Shown: piece by piece, positions 43,796-52,140 of the stretch
Position numbering within the stretch: position 1 is the first letter of the stretch
Layout of the letters: the number at the start of each line of letters is the position of its first letter
Source: Priestia aryabhattai
GTDB taxonomy: Bacteria > Bacillota > Bacilli > Bacillales > Bacillaceae_H
Length of the DNA stretch: 64,000 nt
Direction: 5' to 3'
NCBI RefSeq assembly: GCF_023715685.1
Contig: NZ_JAMBOQ010000003.1
Span: 558,001-622,000 of the forward strand
Notes under the pieces: model-generated
What the model was told of the DNA's origin: nothing
The model's database searches: none
What the model saw: the letters and a program-made list of their open reading frames with translations, nothing else
Made by a program: the position numbers and the translations under genes

Positions 43796-45634
43796 GTGAA
43801 CATTCGTAAAGATTTACGTAATATTGCCATTATTGCCCATGTAGACCATGGGAAAACAACGTTAGTAGATAAATTATTACATCAGTCCGGAACATTCCGT
43901 ACTAATGAGCATGTTGAAGAACGTGCGATGGATTCAAATGACCTTGAGCGTGAGCGTGGAATTACAATTTTAGCGAAAAACACAGCTATTAATTATAAAG
44001 ATACGCGTATCAACATCATGGATACGCCAGGACATGCTGACTTCGGTGGAGAAGTTGAGCGTATTATGAAAATGGTAGACGGTGTTCTACTTGTAGTAGA
44101 TGCATACGAAGGATGTATGCCTCAAACGCGCTTTGTATTGAAAAAAGCATTAGAGCAAAACTTAACGCCGATTGTTGTTGTCAATAAAATCGACCGTGAC
44201 TTTGCTCGTCCAACTGAAGTAGTTGATGAAGTAATTGACTTATTTATTGAACTAGGTGCAAGCGAGGAACAAATTGAGTTCCCTGTTGTTTATGCTTCAG
44301 CAATCAACGGAACAGCTAGCACGAACCCTGAAAAGCAAGATGAGAACATGTCATCTCTATTTGACTCAATCATTGAGCACATTCCAGCACCAGTAGACAA
44401 CAGCGACGAACCACTTCAATTCCAAGTGGCAATGCTTGACTACAATGACTATCTTGGTCGTATCGGTGTAGGTCGCGTATTCCGCGGAACAATGAAAGTA
44501 GGCCAGCAAGTTGCATTAATGAAGCTTGATGGTACGGTAAAACAATTCCGCGTAACAAAATTATTCGGTTTCCTAGGCTTAAAGCGTGTTGAAATCGAAG
44601 AAGCAAAAGCAGGAGACTTGATCGCTGTATCAGGAATGGAAGACATCAACGTAGGTGAAACAGTATGTCCGTTTGACCACCAAGATGCACTGCCAATTTT
44701 ACGTATTGATGAACCTACTTTACAAATGACGTTCTTAGTAAACAATTCACCGTTTGCTGGTCGTGAAGGTAAGTTTGTTACATCTCGTAAAATTGAAGAG
44801 CGCTTAATGTCTGAACTTGAGACAGATGTAAGTTTACGCGTGGAAAATACTGATTCACCGGATGTATGGGTCGTTTCAGGACGTGGAGAACTTCATTTAT
44901 CTATTTTAATTGAAAATATGCGTCGTGAAGGATATGAGATTCAAGTATCAAAACCTGAAGTAATCGTTCGTGAAATTGATGGCGTTCGCTGTGAGCCAGT
45001 TGAACGTGTTCAAATCGACGTGCCTGAAGAACATACAGGTTCTATTATGGAATCAATGGGTGCTCGTAAAGGCGAAATGGTTGATATGATTAACAACGGC
45101 AGTGGTCAAGTTCGTCTAATCTTCATGGTTCCTGCACGTGGTTTAATCGGTTATACAACTGAGTTCTTATCGTTAACTCGTGGATTCGGTATCATTAACC
45201 ATTCATTTGATAGCTACCAACCAATGCAGCAAGGTCAAGTTGGAGGTCGCCGTCAAGGTGTGCTTGTTTCTATGGAAAGCGGTAAATCATCTACTTATGG
45301 AATCCAAGGCGTAGAAGACCGCGGTACAATTTTCGTTGAGCCAGGTACAGAAGTATACGAAGGTATGATCGTAGGAGAACACACTCGTGAAAATGATATC
45401 GTTGTTAACATCTGTAAAATGAAGCAAATGACGAATATGCGTTCTGCTAACAAAGATCAAACAACAGGTATGAAAAAACCTCGTATTATGTCTCTAGAGC
45501 AATCACTTGAATATTTAAACGAAGATGAATATTGTGAAATCACACCAGAATCTATTCGTCTACGTAAAAAAATTCTTGATAAAAATGAGCGTGAAAAAGC
45601 AGCGAAAAAGAAAAAATACGCTGACACCAAATAA
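43796..45634 (+). CDS. typA: Ribosome-associated GTPase TypA/BipA
   Basis: A 612-residue translational GTPase. The G-domain motifs are [10 protein letters not shown] (G1), RERGITI (G2), [11 protein letters not shown] (G3) and [10 protein letters not shown] (G4), followed by EF-G-like domains II, III and V and the BipA-specific C-terminal domain with a Lys-rich tail. It assists 50S assembly and stress or low-temperature growth. The start is GTG 43796 after TAGGAG, matching the 612-residue B. subtilis protein. Transcription is divergent from ylaF. Confidence 0.95.
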   Translation: MNIRKDLRNIAIIAHVDHGKTTLVDKLLHQSGTFRTNEHVEERAMDSNDLERERGITILAKNTAINYKDTRINIMDTPGHADFGGEVERIMKMVDGVLLVVDAYEGCMPQTRFVLKKALEQNLTPIVVVNKIDRDFARPTEVVDEVIDLFIELGASEEQIEFPVVYASAINGTASTNPEKQDENMSSLFDSIIEHIPAPVDNSDEPLQFQVAMLDYNDYLGRIGVGRVFRGTMKVGQQVALMKLDGTVKQFRVTKLFGFLGLKRVEIEEAKAGDLIAVSGMEDINVGETVCPFDHQDALPILRIDEPTLQMTFLVNNSPFAGREGKFVTSRKIEERLMSELETDVSLRVENTDSPDVWVVSGRGELHLSILIENMRREGYEIQVSKPEVIVREIDGVRCEPVERVQIDVPEEHTGSIMESMGARKGEMVDMINNGSGQVRLIFMVPARGLIGYTTEFLSLTRGFGIINHSFDSYQPMQQGQVGGRRQGVLVSMESGKSSTYGIQGVEDRGTIFVEPGTEVYEGMIVGEHTRENDIVVNICKMKQMTNMRSANKDQTTGMKKPRIMSLEQSLEYLNEDEYCEITPESIRLRKKILDKNEREKAAKKKKYADTK

Positions 45635-45644
45635 TAAAAAAAGT

Positions 45645-45680
45645 AAGTCGTTAGCTCTATCTGCTAGCGGCTTGTTTTTT
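45645..45680 (+). terminator. Terminator of typA
   Basis: A stem of ~11 pairs with two G-U pairs around TTAGC/GCTAG, followed by a T-run, just after the typA stop. Confidence 0.7.
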
Positions 45681-45794
45681 ATCTATTATATCAGAATTTT
45701 CTATCTTTTGGAAGCGTTTTATAAAGAAGGGATCCGGAAAGGAAAAAGGTGGTTTATATCGAATAATGTAAAGTAAGGAATAGGGGGAAGAATT

Positions 45795-46112
45795 ATGGAT
45801 GTAAAAGAACACCTTTCATTTTTTGCTGCTTTGTATCAAGTAGATGAACATGCAAAAATAGGAATGTGGCTGTTATACTTTACAATTTTAGGGCTATCTG
45901 TTCTCGTGTACAAGCTCGGGTTTGCAAAGAAGCTGCCGCTTTTAAAATCTGTGGTTATTTATCTATTTTTAGCTTTTGGATGTACGATATTAACGTTTTT
46001 AGGCATTTTTTTACCTGTAGCTGAAGGGCTTGTGGTTGCAGCGCTTGTATTGATTATTTATAAAATACGGCTCTATCAGGCTAAAAAGCAAAAGTCCTCG
46101 TTTGGTTCATAA
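45795..46112 (+). CDS. ylaH: YlaH-like membrane protein
   Basis: A 105-residue protein matching B. subtilis YlaH in place and pattern. It has three hydrophobic segments ([39 protein letters not shown] and [15 protein letters not shown]) and a basic, Ser-rich C-terminus. The N-terminal ~20 residues are cytosolic and acidic. There are no enzyme motifs, and its role is unknown. AGGGGGAAG lies before the ATG. Confidence 0.85.
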   Translation: MDVKEHLSFFAALYQVDEHAKIGMWLLYFTILGLSVLVYKLGFAKKLPLLKSVVIYLFLAFGCTILTFLGIFLPVAEGLVVAALVLIIYKIRLYQAKKQKSSFGS

Positions 46113-46121
46113 AAGACTACA

Positions 46122-46155
46122 TAAAAAGACGCTTGTAGCTACAAGCGTCTTTTTA
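46122..46155. terminator. Bidirectional terminator, ylaH / membrane protein
   Basis: Loop-free 17+17 bp palindrome (46122-46138 / 46139-46155) with an AGACGCTTGTAG core and A/T-runs. A minus-strand TAG sits at its centre. Confidence 0.88.
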
Positions 46156-46573
46156 GTATGATATAGCCGATGGTAAGAGCGGCTGCGGAAATTAAATAAC
46201 CAGCTGTTCAATAAAAAATCGCTAATGCATCATCCACCGCAGGCGTAGGCTTGAGCGCAAGCAACGTCAACGGAAAATACAGAGGAATGGTTGGAAGTGT
46301 TAATAAAAAGGAACACAATACGATTTTTCGAATAGACATATTATTTAATTTATCTACTATGTAAACAAAAACGATCCCAATTACAACGGCAATGAATAAA
46401 TGAAAAACAAACTCTACCCATTCAGGCCATTGAATAGGGTCAATGATAGGAATAAAATCAACATTTAATAAAAGGGTATAAACTTGTTTGCCGGTTAGCC
46501 ATTCTATCCATTTCAAACATAACCCAAGGATACTCCCGCTTAAAATGCCAATACTTATTCCTAATCGGATCAC
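46139..46573 (-). pseudogene. Membrane protein interrupted by an in-frame TGA
   Basis: From GTG 46573 (9 bases after AGGAGG, one base after the ylaI stop) the frame codes for 121 residues with about three membrane helices and ends at TGA 46210-46208 after DDALAIFY. In the same frame it then continues for 22 hydrophobic codons (TAGYLISAAALTIGYIILKR...) to TAG 46141-46139 at the centre of the palindromic terminator. This looks like a full-length protein cut by a Trp (TGG) to TGA change that removes the last helix. A short functional form is possible. Confidence 0.6.
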
Positions 46574-46574
46574 C

Positions 46575-46775
46575 TTACCAATCCTCCTCTGTCTTTTTCG
46601 ACTCATATAGTTTAAAGTTACCGGTAGCTATGCGTTCTTTTGTTCGTTTTTCAATCCGTTCAGAACATTCATTGCACATATATGTATGGATAGGACGGTT
46701 GCGCAGTCGTTTTGCCACGAGCGTTTCATCCTCAATTGTTTCAATTTTATCGCACATGACACATTGTACTCTCAT
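46575..46775 (-). CDS. ylaI: YlaI, zinc-ribbon-like DUF2197 protein
   Basis: A 66-residue protein with two CxxC pairs (VQCVMCDK and YMCNECSE), predicting a zinc ribbon, and the conserved LVAKRLRNRPIHTYMC. It corresponds to B. subtilis YlaI; function unknown. Start ATG 46775 follows GAGGTGATAGAA. Its stop codon is one base from the start of the downstream membrane protein, so the two are translationally coupled. Confidence 0.86.
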   Translation of the reverse strand: MRVQCVMCDKIETIEDETLVAKRLRNRPIHTYMCNECSERIEKRTKERIATGNFKLYESKKTEEDW

Positions 46776-46960
46776 TTCTATCACCTCAACTTCTCTATAC
46801 ATCATTCTAGCCGAAAATTCTTGTTTTATAAAGTTTTTTTGCGGTGCTATCTCTCAGTAGAAAAGGAACGATAGGAAAACATTCCTAAAGAAGCAGGTAA
46901 TTTTGCTTGTTAGCTCGAAGATAGTAACTAGTAAGTACATAAACAGTAGGAGGGATGAAA

Positions 46961-47416
46961 ATGGCCAACGAAGTCGAGACTCAATTAGTAGATGCATTAT
47001 ACGATGAGCTACAGACAGAGAGATTTGCAACCATTTCAACTATTGATTTTGAAACAAACGGTCCAAATGTTAGTGCCATTTCGTGGTTAGTAGCTCCGAC
47101 TAAGCAAAAAATTCGATTTGCCGTAGATGTCAAATCGAGGATTGTAGAAAACATTAAACATACGAATAAAGCAGTGGTAAATATTCTTGCCAATGAATCA
47201 TGCTACTCAATCAGTGGAATAGCTGAGGTATTGCAAGAAAAGTTAGAAGGAGTAGCTTTAAAGCTGACGCTAATTGAACTAGATATTAATGAAGTAAGAG
47301 ATGTCATGTTCTATGGTTCTAAGATTTCAGTAAATCCTTCATATGAAAAGACCTATGATCCAGTAGCAGCCGCTAAACTCGATAAGCAAGTAATTGAAGC
47401 GATAAAAAAAGCTTAG
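46961..47416 (+). CDS. Pyridoxamine 5'-phosphate oxidase-like protein
   Basis: A 151-residue protein with the split-barrel flavin-binding pattern: ERFATISTIDFETNGPNVSAISWLVAPTKQKIRFAVD, then SRIVENIKHTNKAVVNI and YSISGIAEVL. Relatives bind FMN or F420-like cofactors and are often annotated as general stress proteins. The actual activity is unknown. GGAGGG precedes ATG 46961, better spaced than the ATG at 46955. It converges on ylaJ. Confidence 0.78.
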   Translation: MANEVETQLVDALYDELQTERFATISTIDFETNGPNVSAISWLVAPTKQKIRFAVDVKSRIVENIKHTNKAVVNILANESCYSISGIAEVLQEKLEGVALKLTLIELDINEVRDVMFYGSKISVNPSYEKTYDPVAAAKLDKQVIEAIKKA

Positions 47417-47442
47417 CAGCAGCCTGCCGCTAAGCGACTTTC

Positions 47443-48042
47443 TTATTCATTTTTTTGAAGATGATTATTAGATTGTTTTTCCTGCTCATTCTTTAAGTTT
47501 TGCTCTTGTTTATTATTTAATTTTTGATTGTTTGTATCTGTTGAACTAGGATTTCTGCGGATTTCTTCTGCAAATTCAGGCATCACTCGGTTCACAATGG
47601 CTGCTAATTCATCTAAAAATCCTGTAACCGGCCGACCCTTACGAATTTCATTTCCAATTTGTTTTAGCCGAGCGACCGTATCAGGATCTGCAATAACAAC
47701 AGAATTAGCGCCGTACGGATCAGCTTTCAGACCTTCGGCAACTGTATATTTGATTGAACTTACTTCTGAACGATCAATATCTTTGCCGACGTCAATGCCT
47801 ACGATTGCATACTTACCAAGCACAATGGCAGTAGCATCGTTTACATTCGGAACGCTTGAAGCCAGTTCAACTAAATGCGCTGATATTTCATTAGCAGTTC
47901 GCTTGTGAGAGCGTTCAGGAGATGAATTTTTGACCTGTACAATTCGATCTGTTTTTTGCCCTTCTTCAACGTCTGCTTGGTTATTGTTGCAGCCAGTTAG
48001 TGTAATAAAACATAAGCTAATGGATAGAAAAAATTTGTTCAT
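47443..48042 (-). CDS. ylaJ: YhcN/YlaJ family sporulation lipoprotein
   Basis: A 199-residue lipoprotein. The signal MNKFFLSISLCFITLTGC carries a lipobox LTGC; the mature part has the YhcN/YlaJ domain (ISAHLVELASSVPNVNDATAIVLGKYAIVGIDV) and a long Asn/Gln/Glu/Lys-rich disordered tail. Family members are found in forespore membranes or spores and help germination. GGAGGAG lies before the ATG. Confidence 0.88.
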   Translation of the reverse strand: MNKFFLSISLCFITLTGCNNNQADVEEGQKTDRIVQVKNSSPERSHKRTANEISAHLVELASSVPNVNDATAIVLGKYAIVGIDVGKDIDRSEVSSIKYTVAEGLKADPYGANSVVIADPDTVARLKQIGNEIRKGRPVTGFLDELAAIVNRVMPEFAEEIRRNPSSTDTNNQKLNNKQEQNLKNEQEKQSNNHLQKNE

Positions 48043-48258
48043 GTGGGAGACTCCTCCTTATGAATGACTCATTTTTTGTAGTAATTTGTATTTAGTTTCT
48101 AATAGTTCTTCTATCTTTATGCACGTGTTCATATATTTAAAGAAAATGGTCCGTCCATTTAAGGTCACTTCACATATGTGCGTTACATAGTATATAAATG
48201 GATGGGTGCCTTGTTTCACTCCTTACAGGAAAAACAATCGGAGTAGGAGGCTGAATTA

Positions 48259-49587
48259 TTGGGAAAAATTTATGTATTAGATACGAATGTTTTATTACAA
48301 GATCCGCATTCAATTTTTTCATTTGATGATAACGAAGTAGTGATTCCGGCCGTTGTACTAGAAGAAGTTGATTCGAAAAAAAGAAACATGGATGAAGTCG
48401 GACGAAATGCAAGGCAGGTATCTAAACTCATTGATAACTTGAGACAGCATGGAAAGTTATATGAGAAAATCCCTTTAGAAAATGGGGGCCATTTGCGAAT
48501 TGAACTCAATCATCGCTCTTTTCAACAGCTTCAAGAAATCTTTGTGGAAAAAACAAATGATAATCGAATTTTAGCTGTTGCTAAAAATCTATCCCTTGAA
48601 GAGGAAACAAAAGAAGATGGACGTGAAGTGATACTAGTGAGTAAAGATGTGTTGGTACGTGTGAAGGCTGACGCAATCGGTTTAAAGGCAGAAGATTTTT
48701 TAAGTGATCGAGTAGTGGAATTCAATAGTATTTATACAGGCTTTTCAGAAGTCTATATTGCAAAAGAACTGCTGAGTCAATTTTACGAAAAAGGGGAGTT
48801 GCTAACGTCGCAAATTGCGAACCACTCCTTTTTTGCAAATCAATTCTTAGTCATGAAAGATGCATTTGGAGGATCTGGATCAGCCATCGGCATTGTCGAT
48901 CAAACAACAACGAAAGTAAAAAAGCTTTTATTTGAATATGATCATATCTGGGGAATCAAACCTCGAAATGTTCAGCAAATTATGGCTTTAGAACTTCTTC
49001 TTAGAGACGACGTTCAACTGGTTACGTTAATTGGAAAGGCGGGTACGGGTAAAACGCTGCTTGCTTTAGCTTCAGGACTTATGCAGACGGAAGATTTAGG
49101 ATGTTTTAAAAAGCTACTTGTAGCTCGTCCAATTGTTCCTTTAGGGAAAGATATTGGATTCTTACCAGGAGAAAAGCAAGAGAAGCTTCGTCCATGGATG
49201 CAACCAATTTATGATAACCTAGAGTACTTATTCAACACTAAAAAACCTGGAGAACTGGATGCGATTCTAGCGGGGCTCAGTTCAATAGAAGTGGAAGCCT
49301 TGACATATATAAGAGGCCGAAGCATTCCGGAGCAGTTCATTATTATTGATGAAGCGCAAAATTTAACGAAACATGAAATTAAAACAATTTTAACAAGGGT
49401 AGGAGAAAAAAGTAAAATTGTGCTTATGGGAGATCCAGCTCAAATTGATCATCCTTATTTAGATGAGTATAACAACGGATTAACGTACGTAGTTGAAAAG
49501 TTTAAAGAGCAAAAAGTATCAGGCCACGTTCGGTTAATCAAAGGAGAACGCTCTGGGCTAGCACAATTAGCAGCTGATATTCTTTAA
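48259..49587 (+). CDS. phoH: PhoH-family ATPase with PIN domain (YlaK/PhoH2)
   Basis: A 442-residue fusion protein. Residues ~1-140 form a PIN nuclease domain with acidic DTNVLLQDP and the later EVILVSKDVLVRVKAD segment; residues ~215-440 are the PhoH ATPase/helicase domain with Walker A GKAGTGKTLLA and Walker B FIIIDEAQNL. PhoH2 proteins are RNA helicase/ribonucleases, though the cellular target is unknown. TTG 48259 follows AGGAGG. It is convergent with ylaL. Confidence 0.93.
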   Translation: MGKIYVLDTNVLLQDPHSIFSFDDNEVVIPAVVLEEVDSKKRNMDEVGRNARQVSKLIDNLRQHGKLYEKIPLENGGHLRIELNHRSFQQLQEIFVEKTNDNRILAVAKNLSLEEETKEDGREVILVSKDVLVRVKADAIGLKAEDFLSDRVVEFNSIYTGFSEVYIAKELLSQFYEKGELLTSQIANHSFFANQFLVMKDAFGGSGSAIGIVDQTTTKVKKLLFEYDHIWGIKPRNVQQIMALELLLRDDVQLVTLIGKAGTGKTLLALASGLMQTEDLGCFKKLLVARPIVPLGKDIGFLPGEKQEKLRPWMQPIYDNLEYLFNTKKPGELDAILAGLSSIEVEALTYIRGRSIPEQFIIIDEAQNLTKHEIKTILTRVGEKSKIVLMGDPAQIDHPYLDEYNNGLTYVVEKFKEQKVSGHVRLIKGERSGLAQLAADIL

Positions 49588-49623
49588 AAAAAGTGGGGTT
49601 TCTTTTGGAACCCCACTTTTTTT
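49586..49623. terminator. Bidirectional terminator, phoH / ylaL
   Basis: A 15 bp perfect stem (AAAAAAAGTGGGGTT and complement) with an 8-base loop, overlapping the phoH stop. Confidence 0.88.
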
Positions 49624-49624
49624 A

Positions 49625-50122
49625 TTATGTAACGATGATTTCTTCCACATATTTAATAGGGTTATTTCGGTTAGAGCCGTCTGGTAAATAGACATAGATA
49701 GGCCCATCTTCTCTAAGAGGCTTTCCGTCTTGGCTGAAACCAAAGATTAGTTTTTGCGCTTCTTCTAATGAAAAAGAAATCAGCGCGTCTTTTGTTTTAA
49801 ATGAAACGTTGGTAGCTTCTTCAGTAGGTGAAGCGTTTGCTAGAAAAGGTGCAAATAAAATGCCAAATGTCCCATTTACTAGCTCCTGTTTTTTGAATTT
49901 CTTTTCGGTTTTTAACGTAGGAGGAAAGACGGCTCCTTCTTGAATTTCACGGTCCCAGTGCTTCGAAACAGCCTTTGTGTACGCTTCTGTTTCGTCTTTT
50001 TGCTCCGGTGGATGTTCAAAAAAAACGTCCATATCGAGCTTGCGGTCATCGAAAATCCACACGCTTGGGTCGAGTGTCAGCGTATATTTTACTTTTCCTT
50101 TTAACATAATAATTGAATTCAT
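49625..50122 (-). CDS. ylaL: YlaL-like protein of unknown function
   Basis: A 165-residue soluble protein. It begins MNSIIMLKGKVKYTLTLDPS and carries WIFDDRKLDMDVFFEH, FGILFAPFLANA and a C-terminal YVYLPDGSNRNNPIKYVEEI; the pattern is mixed alpha/beta. In place and appearance it corresponds to B. subtilis YlaL, sometimes labelled peptidyl-prolyl isomerase-like without proof. AAGGGGGC lies upstream of the ATG. The B. subtilis glutaminase gene ylaM is missing next to it. Confidence 0.7.
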   Translation of the reverse strand: MNSIIMLKGKVKYTLTLDPSVWIFDDRKLDMDVFFEHPPEQKDETEAYTKAVSKHWDREIQEGAVFPPTLKTEKKFKKQELVNGTFGILFAPFLANASPTEEATNVSFKTKDALISFSLEEAQKLIFGFSQDGKPLREDGPIYVYLPDGSNRNNPIKYVEEIIVT

Positions 50123-50190
50123 AATAAATGCCCCCTTGCTAAAAGTATAAGCGCTTTCTACTTATTTGTCACTTTGATGAAAAAATTTAG

Positions 50191-50217
50191 TTGAGAGTGA
50201 TTCTCGTATGATATAAT
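50191..50217 (+). promoter_or_regulatory. ylaN promoter with Fur-box-like operator
   Basis: TATAAT is at 50212-50217, with TTGAGA (50191-50196) as a short-spaced -35. TGAGAGTGATTCTCG at 50192-50206 differs by two bases from the common Fur-box form TGAGAATGATTCTCA and lies between the promoter elements. Confidence 0.55.
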
Positions 50218-50301
50218 GTAAAAGTCAACGAAAGTGCGAAATTTCCTACATCTATGGTAATGGTTTTGAGAAAGTAACAGTATAAAAAAGACGGCCAGCC
50301 T

Positions 50302-50328
50302 CAAGGACATGTTTATCCTTGCTTTTTT
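50302..50328 (+). terminator. Terminator-like hairpin in the ylaN leader
   Basis: Stem CAAGGA/TCCTTG (50302-50307 / 50316-50321), an 8-base loop and CTTTTTT. It lies between the promoter and the ylaN start, about 65 bases before the gene. Confidence 0.45.
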
Positions 50329-50391
50329 GGAGCATAGCCTTTAAAATTGAGAGATAGATTAGGTAATCGCTCGCGAACGGAGGGATTGAGT

Positions 50392-50673
50392 TTGACGCCT
50401 GAGACAATGATAGATCATCGTGAAAAAGCGTATGCGTTGTTAAAAGCTGATGCAGATAAGATTTTGCAATTAATTCAAGTTCAAATGGATAACTTAACAA
50501 TGCCACAATGTCCTCTTTATGAAGAGGTTTTAGATACACAAATGTTTGGTTTATCAAGAGAAATTGATTTTGCAGTTCGTCTTGGTTTAATTGATGAACG
50601 TGTTGGAAAAACATTGCTAGACCGCCTCGAGCGTGAACTTTCTGCACTGCATGAAGCGTTTACAAAAAAATAA
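50392..50673 (+). CDS. ylaN: YlaN (UPF0358), iron-homeostasis protein
   Basis: A 93-residue helical protein nearly identical in pattern to B. subtilis Yla[41 protein letters not shown] and [12 protein letters not shown]. YlaN is needed for growth at low iron in B. subtilis and is reported to bind Fe(II) and relieve Fur repression. Start TTG 50392 follows GGAGGG by 7 bases; upstream in-frame starts overlap the leader. The promoter carries a Fur-box-like element. Confidence 0.93.
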   Translation: MTPETMIDHREKAYALLKADADKILQLIQVQMDNLTMPQCPLYEEVLDTQMFGLSREIDFAVRLGLIDERVGKTLLDRLERELSALHEAFTKK

Positions 50674-50687
50674 AAATCACGCGATCG

Positions 50688-50726
50688 AAACTCAAACTAT
50701 ATACAAACGTAGTTTGAGTTTTTTAT
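50688..50726 (+). terminator. Terminator of ylaN
   Basis: Stem AAACTCAAACTA/TAGTTTGAGTTT with a 10-base loop and a T-run. Confidence 0.85.
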
Positions 50727-50816
50727 TACAGGTGGTTGAAATTTCCTGATTTACTCAAATTTGTACATAAAAGATGAAACGAAACAGAAACACGTCATTT
50801 TTAAAGGAAGAGGGTT

Positions 50817-52007
50817 ATGGTAAAAAAAATATTTAGGCATTTTGACTATTCAATTGTGATTCCAGTGCTGCTTCTTTGTGCGGTTGGACTAGTTATGGTT
50901 TACAGTTCAAGTATGATTGTAAGTATTACAAGATATCATACGTCAAGTGATTTCTTTTACAACAGACAAAAAATGTGGCTTGCTTTTACGCTTGTATTGT
51001 TCATTTTAACAATGCTAACACCTTACAAGCTGTATCCTAAAATACTGCCTTATGCGATTCTGGGCATTTTTGTACTGCTTTTGCTTGTGTTTGTAATGGG
51101 GCATACGAGTAACAATGCGCAAAGTTGGTTGCAGCTTGGCGGGGCAAACATGCAGCCGGCTGAGTATGCCAAGCTTGTTGTCATTTTATACTTATCGTAT
51201 GTTTTGTCTAAAAGGCAAGAGTATATTGACAACATCAAAAAAGCTTTTTTTGGACCTATGGGCCTTGTATTTCTAATATTAGGTTTTGTAGCTATTCAGC
51301 CTGACCTTGGAACCGGATCAATTATTTTCGCTATTGCCGTTACAATTATGCTATGTTCGGGAATCTCTCGAAAAACCTTTTTCCGCATGCTAGCACTAGG
51401 TATCATTTTGCTTATGGTAATTATTACGATTGGTTTTTTTACAGGTCAGTTTACTGCTAATCGAATTGGCCGTTTTACCGGCGCATCAGATCCGTTTGCT
51501 AATGCTCAAGGGACCGGTTATCAGCTGGTTAATTCATATTTAGCAATAGGTACAGGAGGCTTAAAAGGCCTTGGTTTAGGAGAAAGTGTACAAAAGTATG
51601 GTTATCTTCCAGAGCCCCATACCGATTTTATTATGGCTATTATTGCAGAAGAATTAGGGTTCTTTGGAGTTATGCTCGTGCTGGGCCTTTTAGGCTTCTT
51701 AATTTTCAGGATTTTAATGCTGGCTAAAAAATCTCAGGATCCTTTTGCTAGTATGATCTGTATTGGAGTAGCCAGTATGATAGGTATTCAAACAGGCATT
51801 AACCTCGGAGGGCTTACGGGACTCATTCCGATTACCGGCGTAACGCTTCCGTTTATCAGTTATGGAGGATCTTCGCTGCTAACGCTTATGGTGTCTATGG
51901 GAATTATTGTAAATATATCGTTTTTCGTAAATTATCAAAACAAAAAACAAAAAAATACGGAAAATATTGTGCTACATCCGAACAATACATCAACAACAAC
52001 TGATTGA
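50817..52007 (+). CDS. ftsW: Cell-division peptidoglycan glycosyltransferase FtsW
   Basis: A 396-residue SEDS-family membrane protein with about ten hydrophobic helices. Typical segments are GLVMVYSSSMI, the LQLGGANMQPAEYAKLVVILYL loop, IQPDLGTGSIIF, PEPHTDFIMAIIAEELGF and TGVTLPFISYGGSSLLTLM. It polymerises lipid II at the septum with a partner penicillin-binding protein. The position before pyc identifies it as FtsW, not RodA. GGAAGAGGGTT precedes the ATG. Confidence 0.94.
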   Translation: MVKKIFRHFDYSIVIPVLLLCAVGLVMVYSSSMIVSITRYHTSSDFFYNRQKMWLAFTLVLFILTMLTPYKLYPKILPYAILGIFVLLLLVFVMGHTSNNAQSWLQLGGANMQPAEYAKLVVILYLSYVLSKRQEYIDNIKKAFFGPMGLVFLILGFVAIQPDLGTGSIIFAIAVTIMLCSGISRKTFFRMLALGIILLMVIITIGFFTGQFTANRIGRFTGASDPFANAQGTGYQLVNSYLAIGTGGLKGLGLGESVQKYGYLPEPHTDFIMAIIAEELGFFGVMLVLGLLGFLIFRILMLAKKSQDPFASMICIGVASMIGIQTGINLGGLTGLIPITGVTLPFISYGGSSLLTLMVSMGIIVNISFFVNYQNKKQKNTENIVLHPNNTSTTTD

Positions 52008-52029
52008 TTTTCGTGAAAAAATTGTGTAA

Positions 52030-52088
52030 AAAAAGCAAAAATTTATTGGAATTTTATCGTTTTCCATTGATTTTTGCTTTTCTTTTAT
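52030..52088 (+). terminator. Terminator of ftsW
   Basis: A long, A/T-rich hairpin: AAAAGCAAAAAT pairs with ATTTTTGCTTTT, with an inner TGGAA/TTCCA stem, then CTTTTAT. Confidence 0.6.
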
Positions 52089-52140
52089 CCAATTTTGCTA
52101 TATATTGAAGTTTATACGAAATTGAGAGGAGATTAGCAAC

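Noticed and set aside
45525..45776. 83-codon frame at the typA 3' end
   Set aside because: Mostly out-of-frame typA sequence and the typA terminator; no ribosome-binding site.
50252..50647. 131-codon minus-strand frame over ylaN
   Set aside because: Antisense to ylaN, which is fully conserved and properly initiated.
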